Source: Calditrichia bacterium (lineage in GTDB: Bacteria > Calditrichota > Calditrichia > RBG-13-44-9 > J075). From it: a stretch of 64,000 nucleotides of DNA. The notes under the pieces were generated by a model, which ran no database searches, was not told the origin of the DNA, and saw only the letters and a program-made list of their open reading frames with translations. The position numbers and the translations under genes were made by a program. This document shows positions 49,201-58,072 of this stretch, piece by piece (the stretch's first letter is position 1; each line of letters opens with the position of its first letter). Where the stretch lies: NCBI GenBank assembly GCA_020635015.1, contig JACKAP010000008.1, forward strand, positions 124,001-188,000. The letters are read 5' to 3'.

Positions 49201-51720
49201 ATGCCGATCATTGTGAACAATACCCACGGATCAAATTCGGTCCGCTATTCGTTCCAGCGGAAAATATTCAAGCGGAACGGCCAGTTTTATCTATTCTGGG
49301 CGGACGACATATCCGGGTCCCAAACCCTGTTCTACCGTTTCGCCGGTTCGATCGCGGCATTGGTCGATGCATCCAGTCACCAGGCGGTCAACCCGGCGCA
49401 CAGCGACAGCCAGTTTGGTGATAATTATGACGTGCTTTTCGATGCCGATCACGACCGGGTGGGGATTGCCTGGATGACCAATATCGAAGCAAACGCCTCC
49501 CGGCTTTATTTCAAGATCGGCACCTTTGCTTCAGACGGAACCATCAATTGGGGCGAAGAATCGCTGGTGGATCCCCAGGCGTACCCGGAGTTCGACAATC
49601 CGGTGCTGGGACGTTCGGCCAGCGGGCGCTGGGGTATTTTTCTGAAACGTACCGGCGACGACGGCGCGATCGCGGTTCCATTTTATAGTGCATCCACCGC
49701 CACGCCGGGAAGCGGCGACTGGCAGGATCGGGGCAACCAGGTGCCCGGCGATCCGGGCGGCTCCTATGCTGCTTATCGCATCAGCCAGGTCGGCCTGAAC
49801 GGCGATGATCTGTTGCTGATCTACAAAGGGGAGAACCGCACGTTAGTCGCCCGGCGCTGGAACGGCACTTCACTGGGCGATCCGAAGGTTGCCGAGGTGA
49901 ATATCCGCGAGCAGACCATCTCCGCCCCGGTGATCGATAGCGCGGGTAATGTGCACCTGGTCTGTTTCGACAACCGCAGCAATCCCCGCTTTCATCATCT
50001 CCGCTATCAGTCGGCAAACAATACATGGCTGATCCTGGGCTCCTTTACCTCGCCGGCGGGCGATGACACGCAAAGCCTGGCACTACAGATCGACGGCGAA
50101 GACCGCCTGCACCTCTTTTTCAAAAATCACGACCAGCAGCGCATGCATTATCTTACCTATGCCGACGGCGCCTGGAGCGACGCGACGTCCGGCCTCAGCG
50201 GGGAGCTGGCCGCCGGCTACCAGGATCTGCGCCAGACCCCGGTCAGCGCCGCTTATGGTGCGGATGAGGTGATGGTGGCCTGGAGCAATGAGGCTTCCAA
50301 CCGCAATGAGCTGTGGATGGCCGGATTGCCTCTAACCCCGGCGGTCGGCCCGACGGCTGATTTCAATGCGAATCCAACGACCGGTACCGTGCCGCTGGCG
50401 GTGCAGTTTAGCGATCAGTCGACAGCGGGTACGAATCCGATTACGAGTTGGCAGTGGGATTTTGGCGATGGGGGGACGAGCAGCGAGCAGAATCCGCAGC
50501 ACATTTACGCCACTGCGGGCACCTACACGGTGAAGCTGACGGTGAGCGACGGCACCCTGAGCGATACGGAGGTTAAACAGAACTACATCACGGTGCCGGC
50601 GGTCGTGGGCCCGACGGCCGGTTTCAGCGCCAATCCGACCAGCGGCACCGCGCCGCTGACGGTGCAGTTCAGCAACCAGTCGCTTCAGGGCACCCACCCG
50701 ATTGCCAGTTGGCAGTGGGATTTCGGCGATGGAGGCACCAGCAACGAGGAAAATCCGACCCATGTTTACACCAATCCGGGCACTTATACGGTGAAGCTGA
50801 CGGTGAGCGACGGCACGCTGTCGAACAGCATCGAGAAGAGCAACCTGATCACGGTGACGGAGGTGGTGACCGGCCCGACAGCGAACTTTAGCGCCAATCC
50901 GACCAGCGGCACCGCGCCGCTGGAAGTGAGTTTCACCGATGCGTCGGTTCAGGGCACGAACCCGATCAGCAGTTGGCAGTGGGACTTCGGCGATGGGGGC
51001 ACGAGCAGTGAAAAGAATCCGCAGCACGTCTACGCCAGCGCGGGCACCTACACGGTGAAGCTGACGGTGAGCGACGGCACGCTGTCGAACAGCATCGAGA
51101 AGAGTAACCTGATCACAGTGACGGAGATGGTGACCGGCCCGACGGCGAACTTTAGCGCCAATCCGACCAGCGGTACCGCGCCGCTGAAGGTGCAGTTTAG
51201 CGATCAGTCGACGGCGGGCACAAACCCGATCAGCAGTTGGCAGTGGGACCTCGGCGACGGGGGCAGCAGCACCGCTCAAAATCCGGTGCATACCTATCAG
51301 AAAAAGGGTCCCAAGACCGTCAAGCTGACCGTCTCCGACGGCACCCATAGCGACAGCAAGGTCCGCCAGCACTATATCTCGGTGGAAGGCGAGCCGGAAG
51401 TGGAATGCCCCGATGGCCGGATCCGGGCGATGCTCAGCTATCTCTTCGGCGCTTTTTCCGGATTGTTCTTCTTCCTGTTCGATAAGAACAAGTGCGTGCG
51501 CTTCCATGCTCTGCAGTCGCTGATCACCTTCGGGATCATCTTCCTGCTGCTCTGGCTGGGGCATTGGGTCTTCTTCTGGCCGGATATTGTGATCTACGCG
51601 ATCCTTGCCGTTACCATCCCGCTATGGTTCTTCCTGATGATGATGGCCCTGCGCGGCAAGCTGTTCCGCCTGCCGATCATCGGTGATTTTGCCTATAAGA
51701 CGGTGTTTGGCAAAGACTGA
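49201..51720 (+). CDS. Beta-propeller/PKD-repeat protein with C-terminal DUF4870-like membrane domain
   Basis: An 839-residue protein. Residues 1-380 contain repeated WDD/SGN.H-type strands (FYLFWADDISGSQTL, GNVHLVCFDNRSNPRFHHLR) like a sialidase or BNR propeller. Four PKD domains of about 88 residues follow from residue 383 (each with SWQWDFGDGG-type cores). The last 105 residues carry three hydrophobic helices and the CPDGRIRAMLSYLFG start, resembling DUF4870. No N-terminal signal peptide is present: the protein begins MPIIVNNTHGSNSVRY. The ATG at 49201 follows AAAGGA. Confidence 0.75.
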   Translation: MPIIVNNTHGSNSVRYSFQRKIFKRNGQFYLFWADDISGSQTLFYRFAGSIAALVDASSHQAVNPAHSDSQFGDNYDVLFDADHDRVGIAWMTNIEANASRLYFKIGTFASDGTINWGEESLVDPQAYPEFDNPVLGRSASGRWGIFLKRTGDDGAIAVPFYSASTATPGSGDWQDRGNQVPGDPGGSYAAYRISQVGLNGDDLLLIYKGENRTLVARRWNGTSLGDPKVAEVNIREQTISAPVIDSAGNVHLVCFDNRSNPRFHHLRYQSANNTWLILGSFTSPAGDDTQSLALQIDGEDRLHLFFKNHDQQRMHYLTYADGAWSDATSGLSGELAAGYQDLRQTPVSAAYGADEVMVAWSNEASNRNELWMAGLPLTPAVGPTADFNANPTTGTVPLAVQFSDQSTAGTNPITSWQWDFGDGGTSSEQNPQHIYATAGTYTVKLTVSDGTLSDTEVKQNYITVPAVVGPTAGFSANPTSGTAPLTVQFSNQSLQGTHPIASWQWDFGDGGTSNEENPTHVYTNPGTYTVKLTVSDGTLSNSIEKSNLITVTEVVTGPTANFSANPTSGTAPLEVSFTDASVQGTNPISSWQWDFGDGGTSSEKNPQHVYASAGTYTVKLTVSDGTLSNSIEKSNLITVTEMVTGPTANFSANPTSGTAPLKVQFSDQSTAGTNPISSWQWDLGDGGSSTAQNPVHTYQKKGPKTVKLTVSDGTHSDSKVRQHYISVEGEPEVECPDGRIRAMLSYLFGAFSGLFFFLFDKNKCVRFHALQSLITFGIIFLLLWLGHWVFFWPDIVIYAILAVTIPLWFFLMMMALRGKLFRLPIIGDFAYKTVFGKD
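50347..51396 (+). repeat. Four tandem PKD-coding repeats of 261-264 bp
   Basis: GPTA-type starts at 50347, 50608, 50872 and 51136 give periods of 261, 264 and 264 bases. Stretches of repeats 2-3 and 3-4 (for example 50809-50930 against 51073-51194) are nearly identical in DNA, including silent positions, which implies recent duplication or gene conversion. Confidence 0.9.
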
Positions 51721-51750
51721 TTTGAGTTGCGCAACAATCGAGACAGCGCG

Positions 51751-51785
51751 ATCAGGGGCGGTACGGTCCAGCAACCGCCCCTGAT
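51751..51785. repeat. 12-bp inverted repeat (ATCAGGGGCGGT)
   Basis: ATCAGGGGCGGT at 51751-51762 is exactly mirrored by ACCGCCCCTGAT at 51774-51785. It is the first of three hairpins in the 357-base gap 51721-52077, which has no gene. Confidence 0.8.
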
Positions 51786-51813
51786 TGCTTCGCCGGACGC
51801 TTCACAAATCTGT

Positions 51814-51835
51814 CCCCGCCTTCCTTTAGGCGGGG
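51814..51835 (+). terminator. Possible terminator hairpin (CCCCGCC/GGCGGGG)
   Basis: A 7-bp GC stem with an 8-base loop is followed by AATTATAAAG rather than a clear T-run. Only a weak intrinsic-terminator candidate. Confidence 0.35.
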
Positions 51836-51890
51836 AATTATAAAGTCTGAATTGCTTGTTGCGTGGTGAGCATCCCCTTGAAAACTCAAA

Positions 51891-51948
51891 GTTTGTGTGA
51901 GGGGAGGTGCGCCCCGAAGTCCAGGGGCGCACCTCCCCTCACACAAAC
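51891..51948. repeat. Perfect 25-bp inverted repeat
   Basis: Bases 51891-51915 (GTTTGTGTGAGGGGAGGTGC...) are exactly complementary to 51924-51948, with the 8-base loop GAAGTCCA. AATTTTTA follows, so it may terminate transcription before the solute-binding-protein operon. Confidence 0.93.
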
Positions 51949-52077
51949 AATTTTTACCCGGAGAATGGTTTTTGTGATGAATCCCCTTTATTTTTAACTA
52001 CGAACTATTTATACTTAACCTTCTGTCGAAGCGATCGAGGAAAAAATTTGAGAACCCTGTAAAATGCAAGAGCCCGA

Positions 52078-54714
52078 ATGATCTCCTGGCGGAAAAAAAC
52101 ACTGGCAATTAGCAAGTTCCTTTTACTCCCTGCGGTATTCCTGTTTTTTTTTTCCTGCGCGTTGATCAAACAATCCGATCCCTCTCCCCCGGGGCCGCTC
52201 CCGGTCCCCAACCTGCAAAAAGCCGAGGCTGAACTCACAGAAGCCGCCATCCAGTTGCTTGCGATCTCCCAGACCCTCTCCCCCGGGGAATATGCCCGCC
52301 AGCGGAAAATATTCGAGGCGGCTCTCAATGAATATTTGCAGCTTAGCGGTTTCCGCAACGTCATCAACCTTCCGGTGAAGCGCGAGGGGATTACTTTTGT
52401 GCTGCCGATCCAGGTGATCGAAGTTGCCAATCTGGCCACCGAAGTGCCGGGGGCGGATACGTCCCGGGTGATCGGTACCCGCCTGGATCTCTCGTTTCGC
52501 GGAGAAATCATCGACCTTGCCCTGTATCCCGGCAGCCGCGGCCTGCCCTACCGGCTGATGGCGCTGCTTCCGGATTCCCTGGTCAGCTTTGACTGGCCGG
52601 CAGCGGGTGATCCAGCCATTTCGGTGCAGCGCTTCACGCTGAAGGATCTTCACGCGGTGCGCTCTCCCTATCCGACCGGTCTGCTGGCCTTCCGCAAGCT
52701 CGATAGCGACGAGCTGATCGATGTGGTGGTGCTCTCCTCACATTTACGGCGGGGGATGAAGCTCCTGGCGTTCGGAAAACAACCGGAACTTTCCATTGCC
52801 GACAGCAGTGCCGCTGCCAATGGAGGGGAAACCTGGACTACTGCACCGGGCGACAACCATTTTAGCTCCGGCTATGCCGGATCGCCGGATGTCTACAGCC
52901 AGCGTTCACTGAGCAACGGGCAGAGCGTGATGCTCGACCGGGAGGGGCACCTGACCCTGGTGGCCGATAATAAACTCGACATCATTTGGAAATCCGACCG
53001 GCCGGCCGGAGACCGCCTGTTTGTGCTCAAACCGGATCTGCTGGCGGTGTGTTACCCCGGCCAGCGTTCGTTTCAGGCCTACCAACTGGATAACCGTAAG
53101 CTGCGCTATCTGGGCCAGTCGCCGGAGTTTGAGGGCCCGGTGCAGGCGGTTCTCTATGCGGCACTGCCCCAGGTCAGCGGCTATCTCGTCGCCGTCCGCC
53201 TGGCCCGGCCGGGCCAGCTTCCGGTCAGCATCCTGCGCTTTGTTCATGAGGATGATTTTCGCTGGAAGCCGCAGGATTTCCCGCCGGCGATCTCCGCCGC
53301 CCGGCCGGATGGCGATTTTACGCTGCGCCAGGAAAAAGTTCAGGAGGCCTATCGCGGCAATTCGCCACTGGCCTTTCCGCCGGTGGCGATTCAGAACGTC
53401 TACGAGACATTATACCGCTGCAGCCCGGACGGTATCGCGCGGCCTTTCCTCGCCCGGGATGCCCGGGCGGAGAACGGTTACCGAACCTGGGAGATTCGCC
53501 TGCGCCGGGATGTGCGCTTCTCCGACGGCTCGCTGCTGAGCAGTGCCGATGTGCTGGAAGGGTGGAAGCACTTCTGGCGGCTGCCGCCGGCAGGGGAGCC
53601 CGAGGTGAAATGGCTGTTTTCGTCCATCCGCGGGGCGAGCGATTTTCTGGAAGATAATCGTAAGCAGATCGACGGTATCAGTCTGCCGGACTCTTTTTCC
53701 CTGCGGATTGAGTTAACCGAGCCGCGCCCATTTTTTGTAGAGCAATTAACCCATGCGGTTTTCAGCGTCGCTAAAGCGGCCGGGGTACCGCTCGGCACCG
53801 GCCCGTTTGCTGTTGAGAAGATCCGCAACAGCAGTCAACAGACCCAAATTGCCTGCCTTCGAAACGATTACTACCATCAGGGAGCGCCTCCGCTAAAGCA
53901 TCTGAACCTGAATTTCTATCAGGATAATATCACCGCGATCGATGTTGCCGCGCCGCCGGAAGGTGCGCTGGTGCGCCTGGGGAAAGACATCGGTTTTTTC
54001 CGGAAACTGCCGCAGATGACTGCCCGGCCTATGCCGGCGTCACCGGTATATTTTCTGGCATTCAATCCCGATTACGGCCCGCTGGGAAACCGGGAGCTGC
54101 GCCAGGAAATTGCGGCCAGGGTTATCCAGCGCAACGAGATCGCCGACATCGTTACCGAAGGAGAGGCGCGGGTAGCGGCCACATTTTTCAATGATCAGGC
54201 GGTGAGTGTCCCGGTTGGGCGCAAACGGCCGCTGCCGCCCCAGCGCCCGCTGCGCATCGCCTATCCCGCCGGCGATCCGGTGGCCCGGCAGATTGCCGAG
54301 CGCCTGGCCGCCCGGCTGAATCAATCGAAGTTAACCGCACAGTCCCCCAAAGGATTATCCCCGGCAGATTTTCAGTTGCTTCGCGGGAGCGGCAAGTATG
54401 ATATTCTGGTGGATAGGTTCGAGGCTCCATTCATGCTGCCGGTATATAACTGGGTGACACTCCTGAAGCGGGGGTATGCAGTCGACCGTTCACTGCCGGT
54501 GATGCTGGATAAAGCGCTGCAGTCCGTCATTCCGGACAGCGCGCCGGAGGCCGTGGAGCGGATGCTGATCGAAGATGCGGTATTGATGCCGCTGATCCGG
54601 ATTCAGCCCTATGCGATGCTGCCGGAGCAGTTGCGCGGTACCGGCCTGATCGGAACCGACCGGATTGATTTTTCCCGGAGCTGGCAACCGCAGGAAACGC
54701 CGGAAACCCCATGA
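52078..54714 (+). CDS. SBP_bac_5-like substrate-binding lipoprotein with large N-terminal extension
   Basis: An 878-residue lipoprotein (FFFSC lipobox, Cys27). The C-terminal half from about residue 440 matches family 5 solute-binding proteins of peptide ABC importers: NVYETLYRC, RLRRDVRFSDGSLLSSADV, GTGPFAVEKI, PVYFLAFNPDYGPLGNRELR. The 400-residue N-terminal part is unlike usual family members. It appears beta-rich (FVLKPDLLAVCYPGQRSFQA, LGQSPEFEGPVQAVLYA), possibly a propeller. No permease or ATPase genes are present. It overlaps a histidine kinase gene by four bases, so it may act as the sensor's ligand receptor, not as a transporter part. Confidence 0.78.
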   Translation: MISWRKKTLAISKFLLLPAVFLFFFSCALIKQSDPSPPGPLPVPNLQKAEAELTEAAIQLLAISQTLSPGEYARQRKIFEAALNEYLQLSGFRNVINLPVKREGITFVLPIQVIEVANLATEVPGADTSRVIGTRLDLSFRGEIIDLALYPGSRGLPYRLMALLPDSLVSFDWPAAGDPAISVQRFTLKDLHAVRSPYPTGLLAFRKLDSDELIDVVVLSSHLRRGMKLLAFGKQPELSIADSSAAANGGETWTTAPGDNHFSSGYAGSPDVYSQRSLSNGQSVMLDREGHLTLVADNKLDIIWKSDRPAGDRLFVLKPDLLAVCYPGQRSFQAYQLDNRKLRYLGQSPEFEGPVQAVLYAALPQVSGYLVAVRLARPGQLPVSILRFVHEDDFRWKPQDFPPAISAARPDGDFTLRQEKVQEAYRGNSPLAFPPVAIQNVYETLYRCSPDGIARPFLARDARAENGYRTWEIRLRRDVRFSDGSLLSSADVLEGWKHFWRLPPAGEPEVKWLFSSIRGASDFLEDNRKQIDGISLPDSFSLRIELTEPRPFFVEQLTHAVFSVAKAAGVPLGTGPFAVEKIRNSSQQTQIACLRNDYYHQGAPPLKHLNLNFYQDNITAIDVAAPPEGALVRLGKDIGFFRKLPQMTARPMPASPVYFLAFNPDYGPLGNRELRQEIAARVIQRNEIADIVTEGEARVAATFFNDQAVSVPVGRKRPLPPQRPLRIAYPAGDPVARQIAERLAARLNQSKLTAQSPKGLSPADFQLLRGSGKYDILVDRFEAPFMLPVYNWVTLLKRGYAVDRSLPVMLDKALQSVIPDSAPEAVERMLIEDAVLMPLIRIQPYAMLPEQLRGTGLIGTDRIDFSRSWQPQETPETP

Positions 54715-56495
54715 AAAACCTCTTGAGAAGAATCCTAAGCACTTCCCTGGCAATTAAAATGTCGCTTGCCTTCGCGATACCGTTTATCGCCATCGCTTTC
54801 TGGGTGATGAACTACGCGAGGGGAGTGGTGCATAACCAGTTCGACAATCAATATCAACGCGACATGAAATCGGCGGTTATCGCGACCCGCCTGGAAATCG
54901 CCGCCCGCCGGGAAGTGATCGCCCGGCAGTTGCGCCAGTTAGGGACCAGGATACTCGATGATACCGACTTCCGGCTCCATGCCCTGGTGCTGGAAAACTT
55001 TTCCGAACCTTACCTGATCGATTATGCGCCGACCTATATGAGCGCCATGGGACTGCAGGCCCTGGAAATTACCGACCGCCGCGGGGTGGTGCTCAGTTCC
55101 GGCCATCATCGCAATGATTTTGGAAGAAGGTCCGGCCAACTGCTGCATTTCCTGCGCGACCACCCCGGCCTTCCCGTTACGGCCTGGTTTTACAGCCCGG
55201 ACAGCGCCTTTCCCTGCCTCACCGCCCTGGAGGCGGTCGGTTCCGGCAGCCAGCAGATTTTTTTGATCGGAGGCGTGGAGGTGGCTTCTTCTATGCTGGA
55301 GTCGCTCCGGGGAGATACCAGCGATACCGTGGTGCTCCGTTTTCCGGATACAACTTATTATGCCGCAGCGGGTAATTTTGCGGGTAAGCGTATCACGGCA
55401 CTGGATACCTTGCTGCAGGGAGATTCTCTGGCAGCCCAGCCGGTGGATTATGCGATTGACTCGCTCCGCCTGCCGGTATTCCGTGACGATTCCGTTGCTG
55501 CGGCAACGCTCTGGCTGGTGCATCCTAAAAACGAACTGAACCAGCTCTTGACGGATCTTAATTCGGGAATCTTTGGGATGCTCATGGTTGGATTGCTGGT
55601 GGGCATCAGCCTGTTATTTGGTATTGGCTGGATGATAACCCGGCGGCTGAAGCGCCTGGCAAAATCGGCGGAAAAGCTGACCCTGGAAAATCTGGGTGTG
55701 GAATTTCCCGCCGGCCCCAGAGACGAAACCGGCATTCTCAGCGATGCGCTTCAGCGAATGGTTAACGGGCTGCGCAAAAGTCGCCTGGAACTCCGTGCCG
55801 CCGAACAGAAAGCGGCCCTGGGAGAACTGGCCCGGCAGGTGAATCATGACATCAAAAACGGTTTCATGCCGATCCGCCATGTGATGCGCCACTGGGAAGA
55901 AGTTGCCATCCAGGAACCCGACGAACTTCCCCGGGTATTCATCGAACGCAAGGGAACCGTGCTGGACAGCCTGACGTATCTGGAGAAGCTGGCCCGGGAT
56001 TATTCCCGCCTGCAGGCCCCGCTGAATCCGGAGACGCTGGATGTACACGAATTGATCGAGGCGCTGTTGCGAAATTACCGGGGTGTGCCGGGGTTGAATG
56101 TTGAAATGGATCTGCATTTTTATCAAGGGGAGGCGCTGGTGGAAGCCGACCGGGTGCAGTTACGCCGGGCCTTCGAGAATATTCTGCGTAATGCCATCGA
56201 GGCGATACCGGAGACGGGCCGGATCCTGGTTGCCACGGATGTGCATGAACAGGAAGTCTGGATCTCCTGGCAGGATAACGGCAGCGGGATCCCCGAAGAA
56301 ATCCGTGAGCAGCTTTTTAGCGCGCACCTGACCACTAAACCTGCCGGCACCGGCATTGGCCTGTCGAATGTCAAGCGGATTATCGAGGATGCCGGAGGAA
56401 GATTGCTGATCGAGAGTGAGGTTGGGAAAGGAACCGATGTCCAGGTGATTTTACCCCAATCCCTGCGCAAGAAAGACCGGCTTAAAATTGAATAA
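54711..56495 (+). CDS. Membrane sensor histidine kinase
   Basis: A 594-residue kinase. A first membrane helix (about residues 18-37) is followed by a large periplasmic domain to about residue 275, then a second helix (MLMVGLLVGISLLFGIGWMI), HAMP, the dimerisation helix with phospho-acceptor His379 (RQVNHDIKNGFMP), and an ATPase domain with N box NILRNAIEAI, DNGSGIP and GTGIGLSNVKRI. The His box resembles NtrY-like kinases, which pair with sigma54 activators, matching the next gene. The start overlaps the solute-binding gene (ATGA). Confidence 0.92.
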   Translation: MKNLLRRILSTSLAIKMSLAFAIPFIAIAFWVMNYARGVVHNQFDNQYQRDMKSAVIATRLEIAARREVIARQLRQLGTRILDDTDFRLHALVLENFSEPYLIDYAPTYMSAMGLQALEITDRRGVVLSSGHHRNDFGRRSGQLLHFLRDHPGLPVTAWFYSPDSAFPCLTALEAVGSGSQQIFLIGGVEVASSMLESLRGDTSDTVVLRFPDTTYYAAAGNFAGKRITALDTLLQGDSLAAQPVDYAIDSLRLPVFRDDSVAAATLWLVHPKNELNQLLTDLNSGIFGMLMVGLLVGISLLFGIGWMITRRLKRLAKSAEKLTLENLGVEFPAGPRDETGILSDALQRMVNGLRKSRLELRAAEQKAALGELARQVNHDIKNGFMPIRHVMRHWEEVAIQEPDELPRVFIERKGTVLDSLTYLEKLARDYSRLQAPLNPETLDVHELIEALLRNYRGVPGLNVEMDLHFYQGEALVEADRVQLRRAFENILRNAIEAIPETGRILVATDVHEQEVWISWQDNGSGIPEEIREQLFSAHLTTKPAGTGIGLSNVKRIIEDAGGRLLIESEVGKGTDVQVILPQSLRKKDRLKIE

Positions 56496-56509
56496 ACCAT
56501 GAGGTTGCG

Positions 56510-57883
56510 ATGGGAACGATTTTGATCGTTGATGACATGAGAACGATCCGGGAGCAATATACCTACGATATCAAGCGGAAGACCGACTTTGAGGTGCTCA
56601 GTGCCGCCAATGGACGGGATGCCCTGGCCATGCTGGCCGAGGAAGCGCAGATTGACGTGGTGATTCTCGACCTGGAAATGCCGGTGATGAGCGGTCTGGA
56701 TATGCTGGAAGTGCTCTCCCGGGAAGGCCCCCGGGACGTGCCGGTGATCGTGTACACCGCGGCCGGTAATTTCAGCAAATGTGTGCGGGCGATCCAACTG
56801 GGCGCTTATAATTTCTTTGACAAGGATGAAGTGAACATCGATGCCCTGATCCGCAATATCGAAAATGCTATCTCGCACCGTAACCTGCTTATGGAGAACC
56901 AGGCGCTGCGCCGGGCCGCCGGGAGCGGATCCGCCCTGATCGGCAACAGCCGCAATTTCCGCGAACTGCGCCAGCATATCGAGAAGGTGGCGGCGGTGCC
57001 CAGCAATGTGCTGATTTCCGGAGAAAGCGGCACCGGCAAGGAACTGGTCGCCCGGGAGATCCACCGCCTCAGCAGCCGTGCCAAGGGACCGTTTGTCGCG
57101 GTCAACTGCGCGGCGATCCCGGAAAACCTGGTGGAAAGCGAGCTGTTCGGTTTTGAGAAAGGCGCGTTTACCGGGGCGAACCGTACCACCCGGGGGAAAT
57201 TTGAGATTGCCCGCGGCGGCACCCTGTTCCTCGATGAGATCGGCGATATGCCTCTGGCCATCCAGGCTAAGCTGCTTCGGGTGCTCCAGGAAAGCGAGAT
57301 CACCCGCCTGGGAGGCGAGGGCCGGGTGATCAAAATCGATGTGCGGGTGATTGCCGCTACGCACCGGGATCTGGAACGGGAAAGCGCCGCCGGGAGGTTC
57401 CGCCAGGATCTCTATTACCGTATCTGCACCCACATCATCGCTGTGCCGCCGCTGCGGGAACGGATCGAAGATGTCGAACCGCTGGCGGCCTATTTTGTGG
57501 CGGAGACCTGCAAGCGATTCGGGATGCCGCCCAAACAACTGCCTCCGGATACCATCAATGCCCTCAAAATGTACGACTGGCGCAAAAATAATGTGCGGGA
57601 GTTGGAGAATATCGTCGAACGCATGATCATCCAAAGCGACGGCCCGGCGGTGCTGCCGGAACATATTCCCGCCGACATCCTGCCCCGGGAGGCCGCGCCC
57701 GACCTGGAGGATGGCAAATCATTCCAGGAACTCAAGCAGCAAGCCGAAAAGCAGATCCTGATCCGCTACCTGGAGGCGCACGACTGGCACATCACCAATA
57801 CTGCCCGGGCGCTGGGGATCGCCAATCATTCCAATTTATTGAAAATGATGCGGAGGTTGGAGATCAAGCGGCCGGAGGAGTGA
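56510..57883 (+). CDS. NtrC-family sigma54-dependent response regulator
   Basis: A 457-residue activator. The receiver has Asp54 (VVILDLEMP). The AAA+ domain has Walker A GESGTGKE, the sigma54-contact GAFTGA loop, Walker B GGTLFLDEIGDM, and the arginine finger region. The Fis-type HTH (HITNTARALGIANHSNLLKM) lies at the C-terminus. It is the evident partner of the kinase 14 bases upstream. Its target promoter was not found: I saw no convincing TGGCAC-N5-TTGCA site in the flanking gaps. Confidence 0.94.
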   Translation: MGTILIVDDMRTIREQYTYDIKRKTDFEVLSAANGRDALAMLAEEAQIDVVILDLEMPVMSGLDMLEVLSREGPRDVPVIVYTAAGNFSKCVRAIQLGAYNFFDKDEVNIDALIRNIENAISHRNLLMENQALRRAAGSGSALIGNSRNFRELRQHIEKVAAVPSNVLISGESGTGKELVAREIHRLSSRAKGPFVAVNCAAIPENLVESELFGFEKGAFTGANRTTRGKFEIARGGTLFLDEIGDMPLAIQAKLLRVLQESEITRLGGEGRVIKIDVRVIAATHRDLERESAAGRFRQDLYYRICTHIIAVPPLRERIEDVEPLAAYFVAETCKRFGMPPKQLPPDTINALKMYDWRKNNVRELENIVERMIIQSDGPAVLPEHIPADILPREAAPDLEDGKSFQELKQQAEKQILIRYLEAHDWHITNTARALGIANHSNLLKMMRRLEIKRPEE

Positions 57884-58004
57884 GATCGCTTTCAAATTTG
57901 CTCATGCCATATTTTAAAGTAGAATCCCAAAAGACCGATACTAGCTCTAAAAGCGTTTGGAAGCCTGAAAGCCAAATCCACAACCAGCCGGATTGATTTG
58001 CCGG

Positions 58005-58033
58005 TTGACTTGTGAGCTAACTTGTGATATAAT
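58005..58033 (+). promoter_or_regulatory. Near-consensus sigma70-type promoter for the PATAN module
   Basis: TTGACT, exactly 17 bases, then TATAAT. This is one of the best promoter matches in the window. Transcription would begin near 58040. Confidence 0.7.
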
Positions 58034-58072
58034 TGGAACGTATAAGGTGCTCTAAGATAGTTTAACATACCC

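Noticed and set aside
56123..57664. 513-codon open frame antisense to the NtrC-like gene
   Set aside because: Shadow of a well-defined three-domain regulator on the other strand.
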